Part shown: piece after piece, positions 8,208 to 20,732 of the stretch | Numbering within the stretch: position 1 is the stretch's first letter | Layout of the letters: each line of letters opens with the position of its first letter | Assembly (NCBI GenBank): GCA_964016885.1 | Contig: OZ024740.1 | Span: 294,935,097-294,999,096, forward strand | Reading direction: 5' to 3' | Length of the DNA: 64,000 nt | Source of the DNA: Eledone cirrhosa | Taxonomy: Eukaryota; Mollusca; Cephalopoda; Octopoda; Eledonidae | Notes under the pieces: model-generated | Databases searched by the model: none | Seen by the model: only the letters and a program-made list of their open reading frames with translations | Told to the model about the DNA's origin: nothing | Made by a program: the position numbers and the translations under genes

Positions 8208-10409
8208 AATCTGAAAAATCTACTGAAAATTCATACTTATAAACCTACTTTCAAAATTCCGACGAATCCCGCCCAGCTCATTAACTTTCTTTTAAAATTT
8301 CAAGTTTTTTCTTTTAAAATGGCTAGTGTTCCTCCAGCTAAGAGAAAAGGGAAATTGAACGAAGAAAGGCGAGTGTTTCAAGAAAAGTGGGAATTACAGT
8401 ATTTTTGCACAACGGTGAACGGAAAGATACACTGTTTAATTTGCAACAACTGCATCGCCACGCCAAAAGAGTACAATTTGAAAAGGCATTATGAAACGAA
8501 CCATCGATCTTACGATACATATGAAGGCCCAATGCGTGTTTCAAGACTCAAGGAATTGAAGGCTAACTTGACATAGCAACAGACCTGTTTTATGTAAATT
8601 CAGGAAGAGAATGTCGCTTACGTTACTGCAAGTTGTGAATGGGAAATCTTACAGTGAAGGAGATTTTGTAAAGCAATGCCTTGTAAAAACACCTGAAATT
8701 GTATGTCCAGAGAAAGCACAGTTATTCAAAGACATTTCATTAACCAAGAACACTGTTTCTGAACGGTTTGATGAAGGCTGTATCATCAAGGTTTGAACAT
8801 TTTTCTATTGCTATTAATGAGACCGTTGACATCACTGGAATAGCACAGCTTGCATTCTTCATCAGGGCCCGTGACAGTGAATTTAATATTTATGAAGAAC
8901 TGATTGAACTAGTCCCCATGCACCACACTATAACAAACGAGGACATCTTTGAGAAGGTCGAGCAGGCTCTGCATGACTATGGTTTTGATTTGAGTAAACT
9001 TGCATGCTTATCTACTGACGGTGCTGCGAATATGGTTGGCAGACATAATGGTGTTACTGCCAAGTTACGAACAAAAATAGAAAACTCGCATCCAGATTCA
9101 TCATTTGAACATTTTTGCTGTATTATTCATCAGCAAAATTTGTGTTTTAAAATTGCATCATGTGGTTAGCTTGGTCACAAAGACTGAACTATATCAGAAG
9201 TCGTGCTCTCAAACGCCGCCAGTTCAGCCGTCAGTTCAGCCAGTATATGGATAATCAGTTCACCGATGTTCCATTCTATACAGAAGTCTGCTGGTTGTCA
9301 TGTCACAAAGTGCTGAAAAGATTCTATTTGTTGAGACAAGAAATAATTATGCTTTTGGAGATGAAGAGTCAAAACACCGATGAAATAAAAGATGAAAGTT
9401 GACTCCAAGATCTGGCTTTTGCTGTGGATATTACTGTACAATTAACTGATCTTAATTTGAAATTACAAAGTAAAAACAAACTTATCATTCAGTTGTATGA
9501 TGACATCAAGTGCTTCATTAGAAAACTAAGCTTATGAAAGTCACAGTTGTCAAATGAAAATTTAGTTCATTTTCCTACGTGTAAAGAGCTGAAAATCACT
9601 GCCAATACTGATTCTGTACTTAGCTTTGCTAAATATAACAATCACCTGGAATTATTGTCAAAGGAATTTCAGGAAAGATTTTGTGATTTCTCATCTTTTG
9701 AATATCAGTTTGCATTATTCTCAGCACCATTCACCTTTGATGTTGCCAAGGCAGAAGAAAGCCTGCAGATGGAACAATTGTAAATGCAGTCAGATTTTAC
9801 ACTCAGAGCAAAGTATCTTGAAGTGGGGATACCTGGTTTCTTTTCATACCTTACTGAAAAGTTAAAAAACTTCAGAAAGTTTGACACAAGCATTATGGCA
9901 ATGTTTGATTCTATGTATATGAACAGTTATTTTCCTTCATGAAATTAACAAAAACTTCTCAGAGAACAAGGCTGACTGATCAACACTTGTCATCTCTGAT
10001 CAAAGTCGGAACTGTACAGACATTTCAGCCAGACATACCAAAAATTGTCAACAAAAAGAGGTGTCAAGCATCAGGACAAAACACTAAAAGTAGTTGAATA
10101 GAAGCAAATAAATGTTCAGTTTTGTAATTTTTGTACAATGTATTTGTTGTTGTTGCAAGCTGCAAGTATGTTGCCACTTAAGATTTTAGTTTTTTGTCAA
10201 ACCACTTCATTACTTTGTATTCATGAATGCTGCTAAAACATTTGTATGTACATTGTATGTTTCTAAATTTAAGTAACAAATTTTTCTCCCATAAATTTTA
10301 TTAAATGACTTTAATTAGTTGTAATGTACACCATTAGTTCTGTGCGGCCCTCAGACAACACATATGTGACCCATGCGGCCCTTTGGGGATCCTTAGTTTG
10401 ACATGACTG
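8208..10409 (+). mobile_element. hAT DNA transposon remnant (transposase + 3' terminus; 5' terminus not adjacent)
   Basis: The transposase pseudogene (8319-10097) is followed by an AT-rich 3' region and a terminus ending GTTTGACATGACTG at 10,396-10,409, inverted relative to CAGGCACGTCAAAC at 7593. The 8-bp flank ATATAGAC follows at 10,410-10,417. No CAG-type 5' terminus lies directly upstream of the transposase; the nearest is that of the MITE at 7593. The region 7777-8207 between them is filled by other repeats, so the element is rearranged or has lost its own 5' end. Confidence 0.75.
8319..10097 (+). pseudogene. Broken hAT transposase, GTF2IRD2/FAM200-like
   Basis: Segments in order are: 8319-8576, starting MASVPPAKRKGKLNEERRVF and carrying a zinc-finger-like HCLICNN...NLKRHYETNH (C-x2-C...H-x4-H, BED-like); 8611-8796, FVKQCLVKTPEIVCPEK; 8768-9169, FEHFSIAINETVDITGIAQL, then LSTDGAANMVG and FCCIIHQQNLC; 9160-9783 in one frame with internal stops at 9400-9402 and 9535-9537; then, past TAA at 9781-9783 and a further frameshift near 9920, EQLFSFMKLTKTSQRTRLTD, the hAT C-terminal dimerisation motif, to TGA at 10,095-10,097. 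The domestication-prone hAT lineage behind GTF2IRD2 and FAM200 in vertebrates has this layout. Acidic residues expected of the RNase H-like core are partly visible (NETVD, STDGA). At least three in-frame stops and three frame changes mean no active enzyme is made. Confidence 0.88.
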
Positions 10410-10417
10410 ATATAGAC

Positions 10418-10767
10418 AATACTGATTAGAATAGACCTATCCTTTAAAATTAACTGGTGAGAGAATGAGTATGTTTCAGTCTTATGAGATTTCTTCAGCG
10501 AAGCAATTTCTATTCAGTTAAGACAATGTGGATACACACCTATAGTTACCTGCGTATGCCCACATAAACACCCCCAGATAAGTATACGGTTCTACTTTTG
10601 TATATACATTCTGGAGGATTGTGTATACAAACATACACAGGCACACATGCAGGTACACAGTCATACACATACACACTTGGCCAAAATCTGTATATGTACA
10701 TATATCTTGGATCTAGCTGGTGTACATGTACTCACATGTAAAACAAAAGGTAAAGGACTCTTAACTT
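10418..10767. other. Unassigned AT-rich sequence with short CA-rich patches
   Basis: Imperfect ACATACACAGGCACACATGC-type sequence lies around 10,630-10,680. Open frames over it (10,647-10,916 plus; 10,661-10,843 minus) are low-complexity by-products. Confidence 0.5.
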
Positions 10768-11110
10768 CTGATGGAGTTATATGGGTGCCGTCCTTGGGCA
10801 TTTTAAAATCTGGCGAACCCCATTCCTCTCCAGCGCGGAACACAGCTGATTTCTCCCAGAGAAAGACAGAGAGAAAGAGAAAGAAAACAGAGAGAGAGAA
10901 ACAGAGAGAGAGATAGAGAGAGAGAGAGAAAGAGAGGGGGGGGGGACAGAAGAACCAAACTCGGATAATAGACTGGTACTTTATTTATCGACACCAAAAG
11001 GATGAAAGGTAAAGTTAATCTCAACGGGATTTGAACACAGCCTGCAGCGAACCGCAAAAATACCGAAGATTTTTTATCCAGCGCCCTAATACCTCTTCCA
11101 ATTCGCCACC
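10768..11110 (-). repeat. Composite tRNA-derived SINE, copy 4, reverse orientation
   Basis: On the minus strand the head starts at 11,110 (GGTGGCGAATTGGAAGAGGT), continues with the core CGTTGAGATTAACTTTACC, a GA/CT tract (about 10,860-10,945, including a G9-G10 run), and the shared tail (revcomp of GTCCTTGGGCATTTTAAAAT at about 10,791). Layout is identical to copies 2 and 5. Confidence 0.8.
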
Positions 11111-11304
11111 TTTACATATGCAGGGACATATACTTGCAGTAATAAAAGAAAAGATAAATAAAAAGAATAAAGAAAGCAAGTAAAAGTAAATAAATAAAAC
11201 CTAAACGATATGAATATCAACTATACACATACGGTTGAAATTTATATTCAATATTTTATATTAATCTTCTCATGTGTATATAAGATATAAGTATGTATAG
11301 ACGC
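11111..11304. other. AT-rich spacer between two composite SINEs
   Basis: A-rich low-complexity sequence (AAATAAAAAGAATAAAGAAA type). No feature recognised. Confidence 0.5.
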
Positions 11305-11577
11305 GAAACTCATGATGGTGTTGTAGGGGTGGTGCAGTGGCATATAGCTTGTCTTGGGCACTTAAAACCTGGCAGATCCCATCTACTCTGTAGGTTCTTC
11401 TAGAGAAGGAAAGATTACGAGAGAGAGAGAGGGTGAGAGAGAGAGAGAGAGAGAGGGAGAAGGAGAGAGAGAGAGGGAGAGAGAAGGCAAAGTTGACCTC
11501 GTCGGGTTTTGAACTTAGAGCGGAGAGCCAGAACGAATACAACAAACCATTTTATCTGACGTCTGAATGAGCCTGCC
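11305..11577 (-). repeat. Composite tRNA-derived SINE, copy 5, reverse; its head forms the satellite boundary
   Basis: Tail GAAACTCATGATGGTGTTGT at 11,305-11,324 (on the plus strand), then CTTGTCTTGGGCACTTAAAA, a GA tract (about 11,419-11,486) and the tRNA-like head reading leftward from about 11,577 (plus-strand CTGAATGAGCCTGCCA). In other copies the plus-strand sequence would continue AATTCGCCGCC. Here it changes instead to CTCCTCTCACTCTGTCAC, the 17-bp satellite. The last 8-10 bases of the SINE head are therefore missing at the junction. Confidence 0.82.
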
Positions 11578-14500
11578 ACTCCTCTCACTCTGTCACTCCT
11601 CTCACTCTGTCACATCTCCACCTCTGTCACTTCTCTCACTCTGTCACATCTCCACCTCTGTCACTTCTCTCACTCTGTCACATCTCCACCTCTGTCACTT
11701 CTCTCACTCTGTCACATCTCCACCTCTGTCACATCTCCACCTCTGTCACTTCTCTCACTCTGTCACATCTCCATCTCTGTCACTTCTCTCACTCTGTCAC
11801 TTCTCTCACTCTGTCACATCTCCACCTCTGTCACTTCTCTCACTCTGTCACATCGCCACATCTGTCACTTCTCTCATTCTGTCACATCTCCACCTCTGTC
11901 AATTCTCTCACTCTGTCACATCTCCACCTCTGTCACATCTCCACCTCAGTCACTTCTCTCACTCTGTCACATCTCCATCTCTGCCACTTCTCTCACTCTG
12001 TCACATCTCCATCTCTGCCACTTCTCTCACTCTGTCACTTCTCTCACTCTGCCACTTCTCTCACTCTGTCACATCTCTCACTCTGTCACATCTCCACCTC
12101 TGTCACTTCTCTCACTCTGTCACATCTCCATCTCTGTCACTTCTCTCACTCTGTCACATCTCCATCTCTGCCACTTCTCTCACTCTGTCACATCTCCATC
12201 TCTGTCATTTCTCTCACTCTGTCACATCTCCACCTCTGTCACATCTCCACCTCTGTCACTTCTCTCACTCTGTCACATCTCCACCTCTGTCACATCTCCA
12301 TCTCTGTCACTTCTCTCACTCTGTCACATCTCCACCTCTGTCACATCTCCACCTCTGTCACTTCTCTCACTCTGTCACATCTCCACCTCTGTCACATCTC
12401 CACCTCTGTCACTTCTCTCACTCTGTCACATCTCCACCTCTGTCACTTCTCTCACTCTGTCACATCTCCACCTCTGTCACATCTCCACCTCAGTCACTTC
12501 TCTCACTCTGTCACATCTCCATCTCTGCCACTTCTCTCACTCTGTCAAATCTCCATCTCTGCCACTTCTCTCACTCTGTCACTTCTCTCACTCTGCCACT
12601 TCTCTCACTCTGTCACATCTCTCACTCTGTCACATCTCCACCTCTGTCACTTCTCTCACTCTGTCACATCTCCATCTCTGTCACTTCTCTCACTCTGTCA
12701 CATCTCCATCTCTGCCACTTCTCTCACTCTGTCACATCTCCATCTCTGTCACTTCTCTCACTCTGTCACATCTCCACCTCTGTCACATCTCCACCTCTGT
12801 CACTTCTCTCACTCTGTCACATCTCCACCTCTGTCACATCTCCACCTCTGTCACTTCTCTCACTCTGTCACATCTCCACCTCTGTCACTTCTCTCAGTCT
12901 GTCACATCGCCACATCTGTCACTTCTCTCATTCTGTCACATCTCCACCTCTGTCAATTCTCTCACTCTGTCACATCTCCACCTCTGTCACATCTCCACCT
13001 CAGTCACTTCTCTCACTCTGTCACATCTCCATCTCTGCTACTTCTCTCACTCTGTCACATCTCCATCTCTGCCACTTCTCTCACTCTGTCACTTCTCTCA
13101 CTCTGCCACTTCTCTCACTCTGTCACTTCTCTCACTCTGTCACATCTCCACCTCTGTCACTTCTCTCACTCTGTCACATCTCCATCTCTGTCACTTCTCT
13201 CACTCTGTCACATCTCCATCTCTGCCACTTCTCTCACTCTGTCACATCTCCATCTCTGTCACTTCTCTCACTCTGTCACATCTCCACCTCAGTCACATCT
13301 CCACCTCTGTCACTTCTCTCACTCTGTCACATCTCCACCTCTGTCACATCTCCACCTCTGTCACTTCTCTCACTCTGTCACATCTCCATCTTTGTCACTT
13401 CTCTCACTCTGTCACATCTCCACCTTTGTCACATCTCCACCTCTGTCACTTCTCTCACTCTGTCACATCTCCACCTCTGTCACTTCTCTTACTCCGTCAC
13501 ATCTCCACCTCTGTCACATCTCCACCTCTGTCACTTCTCTCACTCTGTCACATCTCCATCTCTGTCACTTCTCTCACTCTGTCACATCTCCACCTCTGTC
13601 ACTTCTCTCACTCTGTCACATCTCCACCCCTGTCACATCTCTCACTCTGTCACATCTCCACCTCTGTCACATCTCCACTTCTGTCACATCTCCACCTCTG
13701 TCACTTCTCTCACTCTGTCACATCTCCATCTCTGTCACTTCTCTCACTCTGTCACATCTCTCACTCTGTAACATCTCCACCTCTGTCACTTCTCACACTC
13801 TGTCACATCTCCACCTCTGTCACATCTCCACTTCTGTCACATCTCCACCTCTGTCACTTCTCTCACTCTGTCACATCTCCATCTCTGTCACTTCTCTCAC
13901 TCTGTCACTTCTTTCACTCTGTCACATATCCACCTCTGTTACATCTCTCACTCTGTCATATCTCCACCTCTGCCACTTCTCTCACTCTGTCACATCTCCA
14001 CCTCTGTCACTTCTCTCACTCTGTCACATCTCCATCTTTGTCACTTCTCTCATTCTGTCACATCTCCACCTCTGTCACATCTCCACCTCTGTCACTTCTC
14101 TCACTCTGTCACATCTCCACCTCTGTCACTTCCCTCACTCTGTCACATCTCCACCTCTGTCACTTCCCTCACTCTGTCACATCTCCACCTCTGTCACTTC
14201 TCTCACTCTGTCACATATCCATCTCTGCCACTTCTCTCACTCTGTCACTTCTCTCACTCTGCCACTTCTCTCACTCTGTCACTTCTCTCACTCTGTCACA
14301 TCTCCACCTCTGTCACTTCTCTCACTCTGTCACATCTCCATCTCTGCCACTTCTCTCACTCTGTCACATCTCCATCTCTGTCACTTCTCTCACTCTGTCA
14401 CATCTCCACCTCTGTCACATCTCCACCTCTGTCACTTCTCTCACTCTGTCACATCTCCATCTTTGTCACTTCTCTCACTCTGTCACATCTCCACCTCTGT

Positions 14501-15905
14501 CACATCTCCACCTCTGTCACTTCTCTCACTCTGTCACATCTCCAGCTCTGTCACTTCTCTTACTCTGTCACATCTCCACCTCTGTCACATCTCCACCTCT
14601 TTCACTTCTCTCACTCTGTCACATCTCCATCTCTGTCACTTCTCTCACTCTGTCACATCTCCACCTCTGTCACTTCTCTCACTCTGTCACATCTCCACCC
14701 CTGTCACATCTCTCACTCTGTCACATCTCCATCTCTGTCACATCTCCACTTCTGTCACATCTCCACCTGTGTCACTTCTCTCACTCTGTCACATCTCCAT
14801 CTCTGTCACTTCTCTCACTCTGTCACATCTCTCACTCTGTCACATCTCCACCTCTGTCACTTCTCACACTCTGTCACATCTCCACCTCTGTCACATCTCC
14901 ACTTCTGTCACATCTCCACCTCTGTCACTTCTCTCACTCTGTCACATCTCCATCTCTGTCACTTCTCTCACTCTGTCACTTCTCCAGCTCTGCCACTTCT
15001 CTCACTCTGTCACATATCCACCTCTGTTACATCTCTCACTCTGTCATATCTCCACCTCTGCCACTTCTCTCACTCTGTCACATCTCCACCTCGATCACTT
15101 CTCTCACTCTGTCACATCTCCATCTTTGTCACTTCTCTCATTCTGTCACATCTCCACCTCTGTCACATCTCCACCTCTGTCAATTCTCTCACTCTGTCAC
15201 ATCTCCACCTCTGTCACATCTCCATCTCTGTCACATCTCTCACTCTGTCACTTCTCTCACTCTGTCACATCGCCACCTCTGTCACTTCTCTCACTCTGTC
15301 ACATCTCCACCTCTATCACATCGCCACCTCTGTGACTTCTCTCACTCTGTCACATCTCCATCTCTGTCACTTCTCTCACTCTGTCACATCTCCACCTCTG
15401 TCACTTCTCTCACTCTGTCACATCTCCACCTCTGTCACTTCTCTAACTCTGTCACATATCTACCTCTGTCACTTCTCTCACTCTGTCACAGCTCCATCTT
15501 TGTCACTTCTCTCACTCTGTCACATCTCCACCTCTGTCACTTCTCTCACTCTGTCACATCTCCATCTCTGTCACTTCTCTCACTCTGTCACATCTCCAGC
15601 TCTGCCACTTCTCTCACTCTGTCACATATTCACCTCTGTTACATCTCTCACTCTGTCATATCTCCACCTCTGCCACTTCTCTCACTCTGTCACGACTCCA
15701 TCTCTGTCACTTCTCTCACTCTGTCATATCTCCACCTCTGCCACTTCTCTCACTCTGTCACATCTCCATCTCTGTCACTTCTCTCACTCTGTCATATCGC
15801 CACCTCTGCCACTTCTCTCACTCTGTCATATCTCCACCTCTGCCACTTCTCTCACTCTGTCACATATCCACCTCTGTCACTTCTCTCACTCTGTCACATC
15901 TCCAT
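11578..15905. repeat. Satellite higher-order block A, copy 1 (period about 4.86 kb)
   Basis: It matches 16,437-20,732 at an offset of 4,860 bp near the left end, 4,861 after an extra C near 16,912, and 4,827 after about 15.09 kb (two 17-mers fewer). Shared private markers include CATCGCCACATCTG at 11,851 and 12,905 (to 16,711 and 17,766), CTGTAACATC at 13,768 (to 18,629), and CTCGATCAC near 15,091 (to 19,918). The left edge coincides with the edge of the array. Confidence 0.85.
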
Positions 15906-16436
15906 CTTTGTCACTTCTCTCACTCTGTCACATATCCACCTCTGTCACATCTCCACCTCTGTCACTTCTCTCACTCTGTCACATCTCCACCTCTGTCACT
16001 TCTCTTACACTGTCACATCTCCACCTCTGTCACATCTCCACCTCTGTCACTTCTCTCACTCTGTCACATCTCCATCTCTGTCACTTCTCTCACTCTGTCA
16101 CATCTCCAGCTCTGCCACTTCTCTCACTCTGTCACATCTCCATCTCTGTTACTTCTCTCACTCTGTTACATCTCCAGCTCTGCCACTTGTCTCACTCTGT
16201 CACATATCCACCTCTGTTACATCTCTCACTGTCATATATCCACCTCTGCCACTTCTCTCACTCTGTCACATCTCCACCTCTGTCACTTCTCTCACTCTAT
16301 CACATCTCCACCTCTGTCACTTCACTCACTCTGTCACATCTCCACCTCTGTCACTTCTCTCACTCTGTCACATCTCCACCTCTGTCACATCTCCACCTCT
16401 GTCACTTCTCTCACTCTGTCACATCTCCATCTCTGT

Positions 16437-19400
16437 CACTTCTCTCACTCTGTCACTTCTCTCACTCTGTCACATCTCCACCTCTGTCACTTCTCTCACT
16501 CTGTCACATCTCCACCTCTGTCACTTCTCTCACTCTGTCACATCTCCACCTCTGTCACTTCTCTCACTCTGTCACATCTCCACCTCTGTCACATCTCCAC
16601 CTCTGTCACTTCTCTCACTCTGTCACATCTCCATCTCTGTCACTTCTCTCACTCTGTCACTTCTCTCACTCTGTCACGTCTCCACCTCTGTCACTTCTCT
16701 CACTCTGTCACATCGCCACATCTGTCACTTCTCTCATTCTGTCACATCTCCACCTCTGTCAATTCTCTCACTCTGTCACATCTCCACCTCTGTCACATCT
16801 CCACCTCAGTCACTTCTCTCACTCTGTCACATCTCCATCTCTGCCACTTCTCTCACTCTGTCACATCTCCATCTCTGCCACTTCTCTCACTCTGTCACTT
16901 CTCTCACTCTGCCCACTTCTCTCACTCTGTCACATCTCTCACTCTGTCACATCTCCACCTCTGTCACTTCTCTCACTCTGTCACATCTCCATCTCTGTCA
17001 CTTCTCTCACTCTGTCACATCTCCATCTCTGCCACTTCTCTCACTCTGTCACATCTCCATCTCTGTCACTTCTCTCACTCTGTCACATCTCCACCTCTGT
17101 CACATCTCCACCTCTGTCACTTCTCTCACTCTGTCACATCTCCACCTCTGTCACATCTCCATCTCTGTCACTTCTCTCACTCTGTCACATCTCCACCTCT
17201 GTCACATCTCCACCTCTGTCACTTCTCTCACTCTGTCACATCTCCACCTCTGTCACATCTCCACCTCTGTCACTTCTCTCACTCTGTCACATCTCCACCT
17301 CTGTCACTTCTCTCACTCTGTCACATCTCCACCTCTGTCACATCTCCACCTCAGTCACTTCTCTCACTCTGTCACATCTCCATCTCTGCCACTTCTCTCA
17401 CTCTGTCACATCTCCATCTCTGCCACTTCTCTCACTCTGTCACTTCTCTCACTCTGCCACTTCTCTCACTCTGTCACATCTCTCACTCTGTCACATCTCC
17501 ACCTCTGTCACTTCTCTCACTCTGTCACATTTCCATCTCTGTCACTTCTCTCACTCTGTCACATCTCCATCTCTGCCACTTCTCTCACTCTGTCACACCT
17601 CCATCTCTGTCACTTCTCTCACTCTGTCACATCTCCACCTCTGTCACATCTCCACCTCTGTCACTTCTCTCACTCTGTCACATCTCCACCTCTGTCACAT
17701 CTCCACCTCTGTCACTTCTCTCACTCTGTCACATCTCCACCTCTGTCACTTCTCTCACTCTGTCACATCGCCACATCTGTCACTTCTCTCATTCTGTCAC
17801 ATCTCCACCTCTGTCAATTCTCTCACTCTGTCACATCTCCACCTCTGTCACATCTCCACCTCAGTCACTTCTCTCACTCTGTCACATCTCCATCTCTGCT
17901 ACTTCTCTCACTCTGTCACATCTCCATCTCTGCCACTTCTCTCACTCTGTCACTTCTCTCACTCTGCCACTTCTCTCACTCTGTCACTTCTCTCACTCTG
18001 TCACATCTCCACCTCTGTCACTTCTCTCACTCTGTCACATCTCCATCTCTGTCACTTCTCTCACTCTGTCACATCTCCATCTCTGCCACTTCTCTCACTC
18101 TGTCACATCTCCATCTCTGTCACTTCTCTCACTCTGTCACATCTCCACCTCAGTCACATCTCCACCTCTGTCACTTCTCTCACTCTGTCACATCTCCACC
18201 TCTGTCACATCTCCACCTCTGTCACTTCTCTCACTCTGTCACATCTCCATCTTTGTCACTTCTCTCACTCTGTCACATCTCCACCTTTGTCACATCTCTA
18301 CCTCTGTCACTTCTCTCACTCTGTCACATCTCCACCTCTGTCACTTCTCTTACTCCGTCACATCTCCACCTCTGTCACATCTCCACCTCTGTCACTTCTC
18401 TCACTCTGTCACATCTCCATCTCTTTCACTTCTCTCACTCTGTCACATCTCCACCTCTGTCACTTCTCTCACTCTGTCACATCTCCACCCCTGTCACATC
18501 TCTCACTCTGTCACATCTCCACCTCTGTCACATCTCCACTTCTGTCACATCTCCACCTCTGTCACTTCTCTCACTCTGTCACATCTCCATCTCTGTCACT
18601 TCTCTCACTCTGTCACATCTCTCACTCTGTAACATCTCCACCTCTGTCACTTCTCACACTCTGTCACATCTCCACCTCTGTCACATCTCCACTTCTGTCA
18701 CATCTCCACCTCTGTCACTTCTCTCACTCTGTCACATCTCCATCTCTGTCACTTCTCTCACTCTGTCACTTCTTTCACTCTGTCACATATCCACCTCTGT
18801 TACATCTCTCACTCTGTCATATCTCCACCTCTGCCACTTCTCTCACTCTGTCACATCTCCACCTCTGTCACTTCTCTCACTCTGTCACATCTCCATCTTT
18901 GTTACTTCTCTCATTCTGTCACATCTCCACCTCTGTCACATCTCCACCTCTGTCACTTCTCTCACTCTGTCACATCTCCACCTCTGTCACTTCCCTCACT
19001 CTGTCACATCTCCACCTCTGTCACTTCCCTCACTCAGTCACATCTCCACCTCTGTCACTTCTCTCACTCTGTCACATATCCATCTCTGCCACTTCTCTCA
19101 CTCTGTCACTTCTCTCACTCTGCCACTTCTCTCACTCTGTCACTTCTCTCACTCTGTGACATCTCCACCTCTGTCACTTCTCTCACTCTGTCACATCTCC
19201 ATCTCTGCCACTTCTCTCACTCTGTCACATCTCCATCTCTGTCACTTCTACCACTCTGTCACATCTCCACCTCTGTCACATCTCCACCTCTGTTACTTCT
19301 CTCACTCTGTCACATCTCCATCTTTGTCACTTCTCTCACTCTGTCACATCTCCACCTCTGTCACATCTCCACCTCTGTCACTTCTCTCACTCTGTCACAT

Positions 19401-20732
19401 CTCCACCTCTGTCACTTCTCTTACTCTGTCACATCTCCACCTCTGTCACATCTCCACCTCTGTCACTTCTCTCACTCTGTCACATCTCCACCTCTGTCAC
19501 TTCTCTCACTCTGTCACATCTCCACCCCTGTCACATCTCTCACTCTGTCACATCTCCATCTCTGTCACATCTCCACTTCTGTCACATCTCCACCTGTGTC
19601 ACTTCTCTCACTCTGTCACATCTCCATCTCTGTCACTTCTCTCACTCTGTCACATCTCTCACTCTGTCACATCTCCACCTCTGTCACTTCTCACACTCTG
19701 TCACATCTCCACCTCTGTCACATCTCCACTTCTGTCACATCTCCACCTCTGTCACTTCTCTCACTCTGTCACATCTCCATCTCTGTCACTTCTCTCACTC
19801 TGTCACTTCTCCAGCTCTGCCACTTCTCTCACTCTGTCACATATCCACCTCTGTTACATCTCTCACTCTGTCATATCTCCACCTCTGCCACTTCTCTCAC
19901 TCTGTCACATCTCCACCTCGATCACTTCTCTCACTCTGTCACATCTCCATCTTTGTCACTTCTCTCATTCTGTCACATCTCCACCTCTGTCACATCTCCA
20001 CCTCTGTCAATTCTCTCACTCTGTCACATCTCCACCTCTGTCACATCTCCATCTCTGTCACATCTCTCACTCTGTCACTTCTCTCACTCTGTCACATCGC
20101 CACCTCTGTCACATCTCTCACTCTGTCACATCTCCACCTCTATCACATCGCCACCTCTGTGACTTCTCTCACTCTGTCACATCTCCATCTCTGTCACTTC
20201 TCTCACTCTGTCACATCTCCACCTCTGTCACTTCTCTCACTCTGTCACATCTCCACCTCTGTCACTTCTCTAACTCTGTCACATATCTACCTCTGTCACT
20301 TCTCTCACTCTGTCACAGCTCCATCTTTGTCACTTCTCTCACTCTGTCACATCTCCACCTCTGTCACTTCTCTCACTCTGTCACATCTCCATCTCTGTCA
20401 CTTCTCTCACTCTGTCACATCTCCAGCTCTGCCACTTCTCTCACTCTGTCACATATTCACCTCTGTTACATCTCTCACTCTGTCATATCTCCACCTCTGC
20501 CACTTCTCTCAATCTGTCACGACTCCATCTCTGTCACTTCTCTCACTCTGTCATATCTCCACCTCTGCCACTTCTCTCACTCTGTCACATCTCCATCTCT
20601 GTCACTTCTCTCACTCTGTCATATCGCCACCTCTGCCACTTCTCTCACTCTGTCATATCTCCACCTCTGCCACTTCTCTCACTCTGTCACATATCCACCT
20701 CTGTCACTTCTCTCACTCTGTCACATCTCCAT
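16437..20732. repeat. Satellite higher-order block A, copy 2
   Basis: Copy of 11,578-15,905 with scattered substitutions. Partial further copies follow: the CTGTAACATC marker recurs near 21,434 and 25,866, and CTCGATCAC near 22,417, 24,674, 27,326 and 29,770, so block A material was re-duplicated in pieces of about 2.2-2.8 kb up to about 30 kb. Confidence 0.82.

Noticed and set aside
11567..13771. 734-codon frame with a true ATG at the satellite boundary
   Set aside because: The ATG comes from the reversed SINE head by chance. No promoter or Kozak-like context stands out, and the rest is satellite.
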